A stretch of 64,000 bases of DNA from NCBI RefSeq assembly GCF_002288525.1, contig NZ_CP023067.1, forward strand, positions 3,539,001-3,603,000, in the 5' to 3' direction. The position numbers and the translations under genes were made by a program. Of the stretch, positions 8,014-18,847 are shown piece after piece. Under the pieces are notes generated by a model. The model was not told the origin of the DNA and made no database searches. It saw only the letters and a list, made by a program, of their open reading frames with translations. The DNA is from Sinorhizobium sojae CCBAU 05684. Its GTDB lineage: Bacteria > Pseudomonadota > Alphaproteobacteria > Rhizobiales > Rhizobiaceae. How positions within the stretch are numbered: position 1 is the stretch's first letter; the number at the start of each line of letters is the position of its first letter.

Positions 8014-10647
8014 ATGACCGACAACAAAGACGACAAGACACTCAGCGTAGCGGGCAAGAAGACGCTGACCCTGAAGCCCTCCGGGGTGACGCATGGGACG
8101 GTACGCCAGGACATGGGCCGCGGTCGCACGAAGGCGGTCGTAGTCGAAACCAAGAGAACGCGCGGCCATCTGACCAAGCACAAGGATGAGCGCCCGGTCA
8201 CGCCGGTCGCCGTCACGCCTGCCGCGCGGCCGGCCGAGCAGCGGCCTGCCTCGCCGCCGCCGCAACAGCCGCGTGCCGAGCAGAACCGCCCGCGTGTCGG
8301 CGTCGTCCTCAACGACCTGTCGGCAGGCGAAATGGAAGCCCGCCGCCGCGCGCTCGCGGAAGCGCAGATTCGCGAGGCCGAGGAGGCCAAGAGGCGCGCC
8401 GAAGAAGAAGTCCGCCGCAAGCGCGAGGAAGAAGAGCGCTCCGCTCGCGAGAAGGAAGAAGCCGCACGTCGCGCCGCCGAAGAGGCTGCGCGTCCCGCCG
8501 TCGAGGCCGAGAAGGTCGAAGCCGAGCAGCCGGCCGTTGCCGAGCGCAGGGCAGAGACGCGTCCGCAGCCGGCGCGCCCCGCTCCCGCTGCGCCACAGGC
8601 GCCGGCATCGGCACCGGCACCTGCCGCCGTACGCGGCCGCCGTACCGGCCAGGAGGAAGAAGACGAGCGCCCGCGTGGCGCCGCCGCCCTCCGCGGCAAG
8701 CCCGTTCGGCCGGAGCCGGCCAAGCCCGTCGCCCGTCCGAAGGGTGAAGAGGGCCGCCGCCAGGGCAAGCTGACGCTGACCGCTGCCGTCGACGAAGATG
8801 GCGGCCAGCGCAGCCGCTCGTTGTCGGCGATGCGCCGCCGTCAGGAAAAGTTCAAGCGCAGCCAGATGCAGGAAACGCGCGAGAAGATCTCGCGCGAGGT
8901 TGTCCTGCCGGAGACGATCACCATCCAGGAACTGTCGCAGCGCATGTCGGAACGCGCGGTCGACGTCATCAAGTTCCTGATGAAGGAAGGCCAGATGATG
9001 AAGCCCGGCGATCTGATCGACGCCGACATGGCCGAACTCATCGCCTCCGAATTCGGCCACACGGTCAAGCGTGTCTCTGAGTCGGATGTCGAGGAAGGCA
9101 TCTTCAACATCGCCGACGCGGAAGAGGACCAGAAGGCGCGGCCGCCGATCGTCACGATCATGGGCCACGTCGACCACGGTAAGACGTCGCTGCTCGATGC
9201 TATCCGGCATGCCAATGTGGTGGCCGGTGAGGCGGGCGGCATCACCCAGCATATCGGCGCCTATCAGGTCGAGCATAATGGTCAGAAGATCACTTTCATC
9301 GACACGCCCGGTCACGCCGCCTTTACGGCGATGCGTGCCCGCGGTGCCCAGGCGACGGACATTGCCATCCTCGTCGTCGCGGCCGATGACAGCGTGATGC
9401 CGCAGACGATCGAGTCGATCAACCACGCCAAGGCGGCGAACGTGCCGATCATCGTGGCGATCAACAAGATCGACAAGCCGTCGGCGAACCCGCAAAAGGT
9501 CCGCACCGAGCTCTTGCAGCACGAGGTCTTCGTCGAATCCATGGGCGGTGAAGTGCTCGACGTCGAGGTTTCGGCGAAGAACCAGACCAATCTGGACAAG
9601 CTGCTCGAGGCGATCCTGCTTCAGTCGGAAATCCTCGATCTCAGGGCCAATGCCAACCGGACGGCCGAGGGTACCGTGGTGGAGGCCGAGCTCGACCGCG
9701 GCCGCGGTGCGGTTGCGACGGTTCTCGTCCAGAAGGGAACCCTCACCCCCGGCCAGATCATCGTCGCCGGCGACCAGTGGGGCCGTGTGCGTGCGCTTGT
9801 CAACGACAAGGGCGAGCATGTGAAGGCCGCCGGTCCGTCGACCCCGGTAGAGGTCCTCGGCCTGTCCGGCACGCCGGCTGCCGGCGACAAGTTCGCCGTC
9901 GTCGAAAGCGAAAGCCGTGCACGCGAGATCTCCGAATATCGCCAGCGGCTTGCCCGTGAAAAGGCGGTTGCCCGCCAGTCCGGCTCGCGCGGTTCGCTCG
10001 AGCAGATGATGAGCCAGCTCCAGACCTCCGGCCTGAAGGAGTTCCCGCTGGTTATCAAGGGCGACGTGCAGGGCTCGATCGAGGCGATCGCCGGTGCGTT
10101 GGAAAAGCTCGGTACGGACGAGGTCCGTGCGCGCATCGTGCATTCGGGCGCGGGCGGCATCACCGAGTCGGATATCTCGCTCGCCGAGGCTTCCAACGCC
10201 GCGATCATCGGCTTCAACGTCCGCGCCAACAAGCAGGCGCGCGATGCCGCCGACCGCGCCGGTATCGAGATCCGCTACTACAACATCATCTACGATCTGG
10301 TGGATGACGTGAAGTCGGCGATGTCCGGTCTGCTCTCGCCCGAGCGGCGCGAGACCTTCCTCGGCAATGCCGAGATCCTGGAGGTGTTCAACATCACCAA
10401 GGTCGGCAAGGTCGCAGGCTGCCGCGTCACGGAAGGCAAGGTCGAGCGTGGTGTCGGCGTCCGCCTCGTGCGCGACAACGTCGTCATCCACGAGGGCAAG
10501 CTCAAGACGCTCAAGCGCTTCAAGGACGAGGTCTCGGAAGTCCAGTCCGGCCAGGAATGCGGCATGGCCTTCGAAAACTACGAGGACATCCGGCCCGGCG
10601 ACACGATCGAGTGCTTCCGCGTCGAGCACGTCACGCGGACGCTCTAG
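8014..10647 (+). CDS. infB: Translation initiation factor IF-2
   Basis: This 877-residue protein has a long charged, Ala/Glu/Arg/Pro-rich N-terminal region (about residues 50-300) followed by the conserved G domain. The GTP-binding motifs are all present: [12 protein letters not shown] near residue 384, DTPGHAAF and NKIDK. Domains II-IV follow, including [16 protein letters not shown]-2 places initiator tRNA on the 30S subunit and promotes subunit joining. The 105-base gap after the YlxR-L7Ae gene holds no clear terminator, so the operon likely continues. Confidence 0.97.
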   Translation: MTDNKDDKTLSVAGKKTLTLKPSGVTHGTVRQDMGRGRTKAVVVETKRTRGHLTKHKDERPVTPVAVTPAARPAEQRPASPPPQQPRAEQNRPRVGVVLNDLSAGEMEARRRALAEAQIREAEEAKRRAEEEVRRKREEEERSAREKEEAARRAAEEAARPAVEAEKVEAEQPAVAERRAETRPQPARPAPAAPQAPASAPAPAAVRGRRTGQEEEDERPRGAAALRGKPVRPEPAKPVARPKGEEGRRQGKLTLTAAVDEDGGQRSRSLSAMRRRQEKFKRSQMQETREKISREVVLPETITIQELSQRMSERAVDVIKFLMKEGQMMKPGDLIDADMAELIASEFGHTVKRVSESDVEEGIFNIADAEEDQKARPPIVTIMGHVDHGKTSLLDAIRHANVVAGEAGGITQHIGAYQVEHNGQKITFIDTPGHAAFTAMRARGAQATDIAILVVAADDSVMPQTIESINHAKAANVPIIVAINKIDKPSANPQKVRTELLQHEVFVESMGGEVLDVEVSAKNQTNLDKLLEAILLQSEILDLRANANRTAEGTVVEAELDRGRGAVATVLVQKGTLTPGQIIVAGDQWGRVRALVNDKGEHVKAAGPSTPVEVLGLSGTPAAGDKFAVVESESRAREISEYRQRLAREKAVARQSGSRGSLEQMMSQLQTSGLKEFPLVIKGDVQGSIEAIAGALEKLGTDEVRARIVHSGAGGITESDISLAEASNAAIIGFNVRANKQARDAADRAGIEIRYYNIIYDLVDDVKSAMSGLLSPERRETFLGNAEILEVFNITKVGKVAGCRVTEGKVERGVGVRLVRDNVVIHEGKLKTLKRFKDEVSEVQSGQECGMAFENYEDIRPGDTIECFRVEHVTRTL

Positions 10648-10668
10648 GCTGGTCCGGCAGGAGATTGC

Positions 10669-10704
10669 GCGAGCGCCGGAAGCGATCCGGCGCTCGCATT
10701 GTTT
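10669..10704 (+). terminator. Hairpin after infB, possible terminator
   Basis: GCGAGCGCCGGA (10669-10680) is perfectly complementary to TCCGGCGCTCGC (10686-10697) around the loop AGCGA, then ATTGTTTC. The 12-bp stem is very strong but the T tract is poor, so it may slow or partly terminate transcription, or protect the infB 3' end. Confidence 0.5.
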
Positions 10705-10771
10705 CTACAGCGCCGCGTCTTAATCAGAGGCGCAGCTATCGCTGTAGCGCTTTGAATCGCTGCGTGTGATG
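10705..10771 (+). repeat. RIME-type intergenic repeat, partial copy
   Basis: CTACAGCG (10705-10712) and CGCTGTAG (10740-10747) bracket a diverged GCGCC...GGCGC stem, followed by GCGCTTTGAATCGCTGCGTG. This is the left module of the same repeat seen complete at 49864-49970, with the second module largely lost. Confidence 0.7.
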
Positions 10772-10877
10772 CGCGGTAGGCAGGCAGGGCGGAGGCAAGG
10801 GTTTCTGGCCTCGCGCCGGCTCTCGAATTGAAGGCGACCGCTACGGCTTCGGCATTTTGCGGTCCAAGGTAAGAACG

Positions 10878-11285
10878 ATGACCAGATCCACATCCTCCGC
10901 CCCGTCCCAGCGCATGCTGCGCGTCGGCGAACAGGTGCGTGCCGCCATCACGCAGGTGCTGCAACGCGGCGAAGTGCGCGATCCGCTGATCGAGAAGACG
11001 GTGATCTCCATTTCGGAAGTGCGCATGTCGCCGGACCTGAAGATCGCCACCGCCTATGTGACACCGCTTGGCGTCGCGGATCACGCGGCGATCATCGATG
11101 CGTTGAACAAGCATGCGAAATTCATCCGCGGCCGGCTCGGACCGCAGCTTCGGCAGATGAAATACATGCCGGACGTCCGCTTCCGCGACGACACCAGCTT
11201 CGACAATTATCAGAAGATCGACGCGCTTCTCCGCTCGCCCGAAGTCAGCCGCGATCTCGATCAAGATTCCGAAGACGAAGAATAA
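10878..11285 (+). CDS. rbfA: Ribosome-binding factor A
   Basis: The 135-residue product matches Rbf[21 protein letters not shown], then [20 protein letters not shown] and a KIDALL segment near the end, with a short acidic tail. RbfA binds free 30S subunits and is needed for 16S rRNA maturation and cold adaptation. The ATG at 10878 is chosen because AAGGTAAG precedes it; a frame-open start at 10857 has no such site. It is followed after 2 bases by truB, so the two are translationally close. Confidence 0.94.
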   Translation: MTRSTSSAPSQRMLRVGEQVRAAITQVLQRGEVRDPLIEKTVISISEVRMSPDLKIATAYVTPLGVADHAAIIDALNKHAKFIRGRLGPQLRQMKYMPDVRFRDDTSFDNYQKIDALLRSPEVSRDLDQDSEDEE

Positions 11286-11287
11286 GA

Positions 11288-12223
11288 ATGTCCAAACCGC
11301 GCAAACCCAAGGGCCGCCCGATCTCTGGCTGGCTTATCCTCGATAAGCCGCTCGACTTCGGTTCCACCGAGGCGGTCTCCAAGATCAAATGGCTGTTCAA
11401 GGCGCAGAAGGCGGGCCACGCCGGCACACTCGATCCGCTGGCGTCCGGCATGCTGCCGATCGCGCTCGGCGACGCGACGAAGACCGTGCCTTACGTGATG
11501 GATGGCCGCAAGATCTACGAATTCACAGTCGCCTGGGGCGAGGAACGCTCGACCGACGACCTCGAGGGTGAGGTCGTCCGCTCGTCGGGTGAACGGCCGG
11601 ATGAGGAGGCGATCCGTACCCTGCTGCCGAAGTACACCGGCGTGATCGCCCAGGTGCCGCCGCAGTTTTCGGCGATCAAGATCGATGGCGAGCGCGCCTA
11701 CGATCTTGCGCGCGACGGCGAGATCGTCGAGATTCCGGCGCGGGAAGTTGAGGTCTTCCGCCTGTCTTTGATCGGCTCAACGCCGCATCTTGCCCAGTTC
11801 GAGATCGAATGCGGCAAGGGAACCTATGTCCGCTCGCTCGCCCGCGACATGGGCCGCGATCTCGGCTGCTTCGGCCACATCGCTTCGCTCCGCCGCACCT
11901 TCGTCGCCCCCTTCGGCGAGGACGACATGGTGCCGCTTACCGAACTCCTGGCGCTGGAAAAGATCGAGGACGAGGCGGAGCGGCTTGCCGCCCTCGACGA
12001 ATACCTGATCGAGACCGGCGAAGCGCTTTCCGACCTGCCGCATGTCGCGGTCAACGACGACCAGGCGCACCGGCTCAGGATGGGAAATCCGATCATCCTG
12101 CGCGGCCGCGACGCGCCGCTGCCGACCCCTGAAGCCTATGCCACGGCGCGTGGCAAGCTCGTCGCCATTGGGGAGATCGCCGAGGGAGAATTCCGGCCGA
12201 AACGCGTATTTGCCGACCATTGA
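11288..12223 (+). CDS. truB: tRNA pseudouridine(55) synthase TruB
   Basis: This 311-residue protein shows the TruB catalytic motif [20 protein letters not shown] with Asp49 as the likely nucleophile, the [16 protein letters not shown] block, and [14 protein letters not shown]. It makes pseudouridine 55 in the T loop of tRNAs. It starts 2 bases after rbfA and closes this operon segment. C-terminal PUA-like residues are present. The gene appears intact. Confidence 0.95.
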   Translation: MSKPRKPKGRPISGWLILDKPLDFGSTEAVSKIKWLFKAQKAGHAGTLDPLASGMLPIALGDATKTVPYVMDGRKIYEFTVAWGEERSTDDLEGEVVRSSGERPDEEAIRTLLPKYTGVIAQVPPQFSAIKIDGERAYDLARDGEIVEIPAREVEVFRLSLIGSTPHLAQFEIECGKGTYVRSLARDMGRDLGCFGHIASLRRTFVAPFGEDDMVPLTELLALEKIEDEAERLAALDEYLIETGEALSDLPHVAVNDDQAHRLRMGNPIILRGRDAPLPTPEAYATARGKLVAIGEIAEGEFRPKRVFADH

Positions 12224-12358
12224 GCATTCTACTGCGGCGCGCGTCAGAGCGGACGCTGGCTGCATGTCACTCTGAAGTAAGGTCGATTCGGGGAGACATT
12301 CAGCGCCGATATCCGAAATCGTCCCTGTCGAAGCAAGCGCGCGTATACTCCCTTGGCG

Positions 12359-12464
12359 CTACAGCGCCGTGCGTCTTTCAGACGCGCAAAGGTCGCTGTG
12401 ACTCTTTGACTCTGCGCATCGAGTTTTCCCGAAAATCGATTACGATTTTCGGGCGGATGCGCTA
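12359..12464 (+). repeat. RIME-type palindromic repeat, complete copy
   Basis: The unit begins CTACAGCGCCGTGCGTC and contains the first hairpin (GCGTCTTTCAGACGC), a linker ACTCTTTGACTCTGCGCATC, and a second hairpin with CCCGAAAATCG/CGATTTTCGGG, ending GCGCTA. It fills much of the 387-base gap between truB and the sensor kinase. The remainder of that gap holds a short inverted GC-rich segment near 12495-12540 and no gene I can support. Confidence 0.85.
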
Positions 12465-12610
12465 AGCGAGTGAAGTGAGGCCGCTGGATTGCCTCCCACC
12501 GCGCCCCTGCCTGCCGGGAGAGGTGCCGGTGGGCGGATGAGGAGCAGAGGCTATATTACATCTGATCCCCGCTCCAGCGATGTAACGGCCAACGGCAAAA
12601 GGCGATCGGA

Positions 12611-14329
12611 ATGGTTGAAGCGAGCAAAAGTGAGCGAGAGATATCTGCCGGCGGCCTGCAGGCGGCAGCCAGCTATATTCGCCACTACCTCCGGCGTCCC
12701 TTCAGCTTCTACCTCATCTCCCTCCTGTTGATCGCGATCATACCGCCGTTCATCTTCTCGCTCGTGATCCTGAAGCGCAGCCTGGATGCGCAGGAGCAGG
12801 TTGTTACCTCGCTGCTCAGGGCCTCGACGGGATCCGTCACGCGTATTGTCGAGCGCGAGGTTGACGGCATGCGGACGACGCTGAAGGTGCTGTCGACCTC
12901 GCCAGCAATCGATCTCGGCGGAATGGGCACCTTCTTCAATCGCGCTTCGGTGGCGCTCGCCGATTCGGATTCCGACATGATCATGATCGACCGCAGCCAT
13001 AATCTGCGCCTGAACACCCGCTTTCCGTTCGGAACGCCGCTCGGAAAGACTTCGGATCCCGAGATCGAGCGTGCCTTCACAAGCAATTTGCCTTCCGTCT
13101 CGGGCGTCTTCTTTTCCGAGGCGAGCGGCCGATGGGTCTTCAGTGTCTACTTGCCCTATATGGCTCCCGACGGAGAGCAATTTCTGCTGGGACTGACCCA
13201 GGATGCTTCCAGCATGGCGAAGGCCGTCAATCGTGAGACGCTGTCACCCGGCTGGAATGCGGCGCTTGTCGATGGCGCAGGCAAGGTCATCGTCTCCTCG
13301 GATCCGGCGGTGAGATCGGGCGAGCCGTTCTTTCTGAAAGCGCTGCCGGCGATCAGCATCGGTGTCGGCAACGTCAGGGCGAACGGCGCGGAATATCGCG
13401 TTGTATCGGAATTCTCTGTGGTGGCCGGCTGGCGCATCGTCGCCTGGGCTCCGCGCGAGATCGTCGATCAGCCCATGGTCTCGTCGTTTCTGTGGCTGTC
13501 GCTCGGCGGGGTCCTCTTCGCGGGCATCGCCATCGCGGGCTCGCTGACGATCGCGCGGTTGCTGACGCAAGGCGTCAAGCTCTTGGCGCTAGACGCGCGG
13601 CGTCTCGGCGCCGGCGAAGCAATCGAGCCGCGTCGCTATATGATTACGGAGGTCGAGGCTGTGTCGGCCGCTCTGGCGCTCGCGGCGGCCGCCCGCACCC
13701 GGGCGGAGGCGGAAATTCGCCTTCTGATGCGCGAAGTCGCCCACCGCTCGAAGAACCAACTGACGGTCATCCAGTCGATGCTTGCCCAGTCCGCTGCTTC
13801 CGCCGAGGATACGCCAGAATTCGTCGATGCATTCCGCCGGCGCCTCGCCGGCCTGGCGCGCTCGACCGACCTGATGCTTGCCAACGCAGCGCTCGGCGTC
13901 GAGTTCCGCGAGCTGGTGCTGGGTCAGCTTCAGCCTTTCATGCCGGATGATCAGAACCGCGTCGTGCTCAACGGTCCCGATCTGCGGCTGGACACGCAGA
14001 TGGCGCAGACGCTCGGCATGGTGTTCCACGAGCTGGCGACCAACGCCATCAAGCATGGTGCGCTCGCCAGTCCGGCCGGGACGATCATGCTGGAGTGGGC
14101 GGTCGAGGAGAGGACGCTCGTAATCCGCTGGCGGGAGCGGGGCGCGAAGATGAGCGTGTCGAACAAGGCCAAGCCCCGCAGAGGTTTCGGCACGATTGTG
14201 CTTGAGCGCATGCTCGGCATGGCGCTGCGCGCCGAACTGGAGAGAACGATGCATGCCGACGGCATCGAGTGGCTGATCCGCATCCCGCGCGACAGCGGAA
14301 GGGATGAGACGGAGGAGGCGGCCGAGTGA
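12611..14329 (+). CDS. Membrane sensor histidine kinase, HWE/HisKA_2 type
   Basis: The 572-residue protein has a transmembrane helix near residues 36-58 (FYLISLLLIAIIPPFIFSLV), a periplasmic sensor region of about 230 residues, a second helix near 292-318 and a short linker. The kinase core has EVAHRSKNQLTVIQSML with His378 as phospho-acceptor. The N box HELATNAIKHGAL and the WRERG (WxE) motif point to the HWE family. A Gly-rich FGTIVLERML follows. No response regulator lies beside it, so the partner is unknown. The start has only a weak ribosome site. Confidence 0.88.
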   Translation: MVEASKSEREISAGGLQAAASYIRHYLRRPFSFYLISLLLIAIIPPFIFSLVILKRSLDAQEQVVTSLLRASTGSVTRIVEREVDGMRTTLKVLSTSPAIDLGGMGTFFNRASVALADSDSDMIMIDRSHNLRLNTRFPFGTPLGKTSDPEIERAFTSNLPSVSGVFFSEASGRWVFSVYLPYMAPDGEQFLLGLTQDASSMAKAVNRETLSPGWNAALVDGAGKVIVSSDPAVRSGEPFFLKALPAISIGVGNVRANGAEYRVVSEFSVVAGWRIVAWAPREIVDQPMVSSFLWLSLGGVLFAGIAIAGSLTIARLLTQGVKLLALDARRLGAGEAIEPRRYMITEVEAVSAALALAAAARTRAEAEIRLLMREVAHRSKNQLTVIQSMLAQSAASAEDTPEFVDAFRRRLAGLARSTDLMLANAALGVEFRELVLGQLQPFMPDDQNRVVLNGPDLRLDTQMAQTLGMVFHELATNAIKHGALASPAGTIMLEWAVEERTLVIRWRERGAKMSVSNKAKPRRGFGTIVLERMLGMALRAELERTMHADGIEWLIRIPRDSGRDETEEAAE

Positions 14330-14553
14330 GGCAAGAAGGCCGCCGCATATACATGGCGAATCCGCCGTGATCGGCCGGCGTGCTGCCGTCCGGGTTGGGC
14401 GCTTGCCGACGGGCGTATCACCCTTTCCTTTTGGATCGGTTTCGGTTATAGGCACGCCAGCGAAAGGCGCCGCCTCTTCGTGTGAACGGCCGCGGCTGGA
14501 CGACATCCCGGCTGCCGGCGACCCCGAAATCCTCGAAACGAAAGGATCATCCG

Positions 14554-14823
14554 ATGTCGATCACTGCAGAGCGCAAGGCTCAGCTCATCAAGGAATTCGC
14601 GACCGCTGAAGGCGATACCGGCTCCCCGGAAGTCCAGGTTGCGATCCTGACGGAACGGATCAGTAACCTGACCGAACACTTCAAGGACCACAAGAAGGAC
14701 AATCATTCCCGCCGTGGTCTTCTCGCGCTGGTTTCCAGCCGTCGTTCGCTCCTCGACTATCTGAAGAAGAAAGACGAAGCGCGTTACAGCAAGCTGATCG
14801 GTGCCCTCGGCATCCGTCGCTAG
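14554..14823 (+). CDS. rpsO: 30S ribosomal protein S15
   Basis: The 89-residue product is a full-length S15: [20 protein letters not shown], the [19 protein letters not shown] helix with the conserved rRNA-binding His/Asp/Ser residues, and LGIRR at the end. S15 is a primary binder of the 16S central domain. AAAGGAT precedes the ATG. The gene is followed by a strong terminator and then pnp, the common rpsO-pnp order. Confidence 0.97.
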   Translation: MSITAERKAQLIKEFATAEGDTGSPEVQVAILTERISNLTEHFKDHKKDNHSRRGLLALVSSRRSLLDYLKKKDEARYSKLIGALGIRR

Positions 14824-14832
14824 TAGAGCTGA

Positions 14833-14864
14833 CCGGCGGGTCGCTTGGCGATCCGCCGGCTTTT
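14833..14864 (+). terminator. Rho-independent terminator after rpsO
   Basis: CCGGCGGGTCGC (14833-14844) pairs over 12 positions with GCGATCCGCCGG (14848-14859), one G-U, around a 3-base loop. It is followed by CTTTTCTTTT. It should separate much of rpsO transcription from pnp, or leave read-through for pnp. Confidence 0.85.
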
Positions 14865-14885
14865 CTTTTGGCGCTCGCGCGCCAC

Positions 14886-14952
14886 GCTGCATATTTCCAT
14901 AAATCGGATCCGATTTAAGGATAAAACATGCAGTCAATCGAAATGCTGCAGG
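14886..14952. repeat. RIME-type repeat fragment between rpsO and pnp
   Basis: GCTGCATATTTCCATAAATC...GATTTAAGGATAAAACATGC forms the A/T-rich hairpin module of the repeat (compare 49864-49915), without the GCGTC module. It sits in the 455-base gap between rpsO and pnp. Confidence 0.65.
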
Positions 14953-14960
14953 ACCTTGGC

Positions 14961-15036
14961 GCGGCTTAAAAGCCCGCGCTACTCTGCAGAAACTGTCTCT
15001 CCAGGGGCGCCGGAGGCGCCTGAATTAAGGGGAGAC
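14961..15036 (+). other. Structured leader upstream of pnp
   Basis: Two hairpins are visible: GCGGCTTAAAAGCCCGC near 14961-14977, and an extended one in which GTCTC (14995-14999) pairs with GAGAC (15032-15036) and GGCGCC (15006-15011) pairs with GGCGCC (15015-15020). In enterobacteria the pnp leader hairpin is an RNase III/PNPase autoregulation site; an equivalent role here is only an inference. From 15037 to 15278 I see nothing else distinct. Confidence 0.4.
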
Positions 15037-15278
15037 CGTCCAGCGAACCGGATGGGCCGGTATCGCGGATCAACCGATGGCCCGTCATGGGGCAGGATTG
15101 CAGGATGCTTCGGCGCCTGCTTGCCGAGGCGCTTCCATGCGGGGTGCGCACAGGCGGCGAGCGGCCGGTCTTATTCAGAAGCCTCCCGTTGTCTTGCCCG
15201 TGATGCGCCACCAAGCGGCATCGAGATCGCCCGCGCCGCACCGGCCGCGGACGTTCTCCCGCACACGAAGGACAGAAC

Positions 15279-17432
15279 ATGTTCGAGACCCACAAGGTAG
15301 AAATCGAATGGGCTGGGCGTCCGCTCAAGCTCGAAACCGGCAAGATCGCACGCCAGGCTGACGGTGCAGTTCTTGCCACCTACGGCGAAACCGTCGTGCT
15401 CGCCACCGTGGTTTCGGCCAAGGCGCCGAAGCCCGGCCAGGATTTCTTTCCCCTGACCGTCAACTACCAGGAAAAGACCTATGCCGCCGGCAAGATCCCC
15501 GGCGGTTACTTCAAGCGCGAAGGCCGTCCGACCGAGAACGAGACGCTCGTCTCACGCCTGATCGACCGTCCGATCCGCCCGCTTTTCCCCGAAGGCTACA
15601 AGAACGACACGCAGGTCATCATCACGGTCATGCAGCATGACCTGGAGAACAACCCGGACGTCGTCGCGATGGTCGCCGCCTCCGCTGCGCTGACGCTTTC
15701 CGGCGTTCCCTTCATGGGGCCGGTCGGCGGCGCACGCGTCGGTTACATCAATGGCGATTACGTCCTGAATCCGCATCTCGACGAGATGGACGAATCCACC
15801 CTCGACCTCATCGTCGCCGGCACCCAGGATGCCGTGCTGATGGTCGAGTCGGAAGCGAAGGAACTGCCCGAGGACATCATGCTCGGCGCCGTCATGTTCG
15901 GCCATAAGGGTTTCCAGCCGGTGATCGACGCGATCATCAAGCTCGCCGAAGTCGCCGCCAAGGAACCGCGCGAATTCGAGCCGGAAGACCATTCCGCCCT
16001 GGAAAATGCCATGCTCGAAATTGCCGAGGACGAGCTGCGCAACGCCTACAAAATCACCGAGAAGGCTGCACGCTATGCGGCCGTCGATGCCGTCAAGGCA
16101 AAGGTCAAGGAACACTTCCTGCCGGAAGGCGTCGAGATTCCCGGCCATACCGCGGAAGAGATCGCCGCGGTGTTCAAGCACCTGCAGGCCAAGATCGTCC
16201 GCTGGAACATCCTCGACACGCAGAGCCGCATCGACGGCCGCGATCTCGTCACTGTCCGTCCGATCGTCGCCGAAGTCGGCCTTCTGCCGCGCACCCACGG
16301 CTCCGCCCTCTTCACCCGCGGCGAAACGCAGGCGATCGTCGTCGCCACGCTCGGTACCGGCGAAGACGAGCAGTATGTCGATTCCTTGACGGGCATGTAC
16401 AAGGAAAACTTCATGCTGCATTACAACTTCCCGCCCTTCTCGGTCGGCGAAACGGGCCGCCTCGGTTCGCCGGGCCGCCGTGAGATCGGCCACGGCAAGC
16501 TCGCTTGGCGCGCCATCCACCCGATGCTGCCGACGGCGGAGCAGTTCCCCTACACGCTGCGTGTCGTGTCCGAGATCACCGAGTCGAACGGCTCGTCCTC
16601 GATGGCGACCGTCTGCGGCACCTCGCTGGCGCTGATGGATGCCGGCGTGCCGCTCGCAAAGCCCGTTGCCGGCATCGCCATGGGCCTGATCAAGGAAGAC
16701 GAGCGCTTCGCCGTCCTCTCGGACATTCTGGGCGACGAGGATCATCTCGGCGACATGGACTTCAAGGTCGCGGGCACCGAATTCGGCGTCACCTCGCTGC
16801 AGATGGACATCAAGATCGCCGGCATCACCGAAGAGATCATGAAGGTCGCGCTTGATCAGGCCAAGGCCGGGCGCGTTCACATTCTCGGCGAAATGGCCAA
16901 TGCGATCTCCGAAAGCCGCGGCCAGCTCGGCGAATTCGCGCCGCGCATCGAGGTCATGAATATCCCGGTCGACAAGATCCGCGAAGTCATCGGCTCCGGC
17001 GGCAAGGTCATCCGCGAGATCGTCGAGAAGACCGGCGCCAAGATCAATATCGACGACGACGGCACGGTCAAGATCGCCTCCGCCTCCTCGAAGGAGATCG
17101 AGGCCGCCCGCAAGTGGATCCACTCGATCGTCGCCGAGCCGGAAGTCGGCCAAATCTACGAGGGCACGGTTGTCAAGACCGCCGACTTCGGCGCCTTCGT
17201 CAATTTCTTCGGCGCCCGCGACGGCCTCGTCCACATCTCGCAGCTCGCCTCCGAGCGTGTCGCCAAGACGACCGACGTCGTCAAGGAAGGCGACAAGGTC
17301 TGGGTCAAGCTGATGGGCTTCGACGAGCGCGGCAAAGTCCGTCTCTCGATGAAGGTCGTCGACCAGGCGACCGGCAAGGAGATCGTCGCCGAAAAGGCCG
17401 AGAAGAAGGACGGCGGCGAAGCGGCCGAATAA
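15279..17432 (+). CDS. pnp: Polyribonucleotide nucleotidyltransferase (PNPase)
   Basis: The 717-residue protein has two RNase PH-like domains separated by an alpha-helical region, then a KH domain ([20 protein letters not shown], around residue 570) and an S1 domain ([20 protein letters not shown], around 623). [20 protein letters not shown] and the [20 protein letters not shown] catalytic-core block are intact. PNPase degrades RNA 3' to 5' using phosphate and is part of degradosome-like complexes. The acidic/lysine-rich tail is usual. It lies downstream of rpsO with a long structured leader. Confidence 0.98.
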   Translation: MFETHKVEIEWAGRPLKLETGKIARQADGAVLATYGETVVLATVVSAKAPKPGQDFFPLTVNYQEKTYAAGKIPGGYFKREGRPTENETLVSRLIDRPIRPLFPEGYKNDTQVIITVMQHDLENNPDVVAMVAASAALTLSGVPFMGPVGGARVGYINGDYVLNPHLDEMDESTLDLIVAGTQDAVLMVESEAKELPEDIMLGAVMFGHKGFQPVIDAIIKLAEVAAKEPREFEPEDHSALENAMLEIAEDELRNAYKITEKAARYAAVDAVKAKVKEHFLPEGVEIPGHTAEEIAAVFKHLQAKIVRWNILDTQSRIDGRDLVTVRPIVAEVGLLPRTHGSALFTRGETQAIVVATLGTGEDEQYVDSLTGMYKENFMLHYNFPPFSVGETGRLGSPGRREIGHGKLAWRAIHPMLPTAEQFPYTLRVVSEITESNGSSSMATVCGTSLALMDAGVPLAKPVAGIAMGLIKEDERFAVLSDILGDEDHLGDMDFKVAGTEFGVTSLQMDIKIAGITEEIMKVALDQAKAGRVHILGEMANAISESRGQLGEFAPRIEVMNIPVDKIREVIGSGGKVIREIVEKTGAKINIDDDGTVKIASASSKEIEAARKWIHSIVAEPEVGQIYEGTVVKTADFGAFVNFFGARDGLVHISQLASERVAKTTDVVKEGDKVWVKLMGFDERGKVRLSMKVVDQATGKEIVAEKAEKKDGGEAAE

Positions 17433-17458
17433 GCCGGCTTCGGCCAAAGCATTCGAGT

Positions 17459-17495
17459 GTGGCTCCGTGCGCAAGCGCGGAGCCACGCTTCGTTT
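17459..17495 (+). terminator. Terminator after pnp
   Basis: GTGGCTCC (17459-17466) pairs with GGAGCCAC (17479-17486), extended inside by GCG/CGC around CAAG, then GCTTCGTTTTG. The stem is strong with a short T tract. Confidence 0.7.
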
Positions 17496-17517
17496 TGCCA
17501 AACAAGGCCCCTCCCAA

Positions 17518-17540
17518 CCCCTCCCCACAAGGGGGAGGGG
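17518..17540. repeat. C-rich palindrome (copy 1), flanking the methyltransferase gene
   Basis: CCCCTCCCC (17518-17526) faces GGGGAGGGG (17532-17540). The same arms recur at 18848-18869 on the other side of the next gene. A degenerate CCCCTC...GAGGGG version lies near 17614-17656. Such palindromes are common in rhizobial intergenic DNA. Confidence 0.7.
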
Positions 17541-17712
17541 CTCACATGCGTCGCCCCGCCCCCTGCGATCTGCACCCCCGTGCGTTCGTGGACAGGAAAG
17601 CGGCGCGGCCGATGAGCCCCTCTCCCTTGCGGTGAGGGGTTGGTGAGGGGTTCCAGAGACGTTCGGCAAGGTCTTATCCCCTGTCCTGTTGAAATTGAAC
17701 GGAATCCACCCC

Positions 17713-18729
17713 ATGAGCCGCGATACCCTGAGAACCCTCTTTCACCCCTTCGATAGCGGCGTCATCGATCCGCCGGGGGAGGGCGAGCGCGTGCTCTTCC
17801 TGGGTGCCGAGGTTGGCTACAGGCTTCCCGAAGGCTTTGCCGCGTCTATCATCGCCGTGCAGCCGCTGAAGCCCCTCTATCGCTCTCTCGAGGCCGCGCG
17901 CGCCGAGGTGGCGCCCGTCGCCGCGGGCGAGGGTTACGACGTGGCGCTGGTGCTCTGCGGCAAGCACAAGGGCGAGAACGAGCACCGGATCGCCGAGGCG
18001 CTGAAGCGCACTCGCCCCGGCGCACTCGTCGTGGTTGCCGGCAGCAAGGAAGATGGCATACAGCCCTTGCGCAAGAAGATCGGGAAGTTCGGCTGGGATG
18101 GCGATTCCATGCCGAAATACCATGGCGTCGCCTTCTGGTTCACGCGGCCCGAGGACGTCTCAGAGGCGGTCTCCAAGCTCGCTAAGGTGCCCGTGCGCGT
18201 CGATGGCCTTTTCGAGGCCGCGCCCGGCATGTTTTCGCATGACCGCGTCGATGCCGGCTCGGAACTGCTCGCAACGCGCTTGCCGCGTGATTTCACCGGA
18301 CATGCGGCGGATTTCGGCGCCGGTTGGGGCTATCTTTCGGTGAAGCTCGCTGAGGCCTCGCCGGGTCTCAAGGGTATCGACCTCTTCGAAGCGGATTACG
18401 AGGCGCTGGAGGCCGCGCGGGCCAACATGACGGCGAACGCGCCGTCGACGCCGGCGCGCTTCTATTGGCACGATCTGACGGCCGAGGAGACGCGCGACAA
18501 ATACGACCTGATCGTCATGAACCCGCCCTTCCACGAGGGTCATGCGGCGGAACCGGCGCTCGGCGCGGCCATGATCAAGGCCGCGGCCAAGTCATTGAAG
18601 CAGGGGGGGCGCCTGCTGCTCGTCGCTAATCGCGGCTTGCCCTACGAGCAGGTTCTGTCGGAAAATTTCAGGGAAAGCGGCGAAACCTGCCGCAATGCAC
18701 GCTTCAAGGTGCTCTGGGCGAAGCGCTGA
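17713..18729 (+). CDS. Class I SAM-dependent methyltransferase, RsmC-like
   Basis: The 338-residue product resembles RsmC/RlmG-type rRNA guanine-N2 methyltransferases. The N-terminal half is a degenerate methyltransferase-like fold (VLFLGAEVGYRLP), and the C-terminal half carries the SAM motif ADFGAGWGYLSVKLAE and the catalytic NPPFHEG near residue 269. The substrate would be 16S rRNA (G1207-type) by analogy, not proven. I chose ATG 17713 because the frame-open upstream start is a TTG (17689) with no ribosome site. It is flanked on both sides by the same C-rich palindrome. Confidence 0.85.
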   Translation: MSRDTLRTLFHPFDSGVIDPPGEGERVLFLGAEVGYRLPEGFAASIIAVQPLKPLYRSLEAARAEVAPVAAGEGYDVALVLCGKHKGENEHRIAEALKRTRPGALVVVAGSKEDGIQPLRKKIGKFGWDGDSMPKYHGVAFWFTRPEDVSEAVSKLAKVPVRVDGLFEAAPGMFSHDRVDAGSELLATRLPRDFTGHAADFGAGWGYLSVKLAEASPGLKGIDLFEADYEALEAARANMTANAPSTPARFYWHDLTAEETRDKYDLIVMNPPFHEGHAAEPALGAAMIKAAAKSLKQGGRLLLVANRGLPYEQVLSENFRESGETCRNARFKVLWAKR

Positions 18730-18847
18730 GTTCGAGGCGCCGCGCTACCCAGCCCCACAAGGCTCTAGGCCGCGCCGCCCAATTCAAATCTCAATGGCCC
18801 CGAAAAGTCGGATCTCGCGAAGATGGCGTCGGCTCACGGCGGGCAAG

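Noticed and set aside
7948-10629. 893-residue minus-strand open frame opposite infB
   Set aside because: Full-length infB with all GTPase motifs lies on the plus strand; the antisense frame is low-complexity and reflects codon bias.
15552-17714. 720-residue minus-strand open frame opposite pnp
   Set aside because: Antisense to the intact pnp gene; no ribosome site, no known domain.
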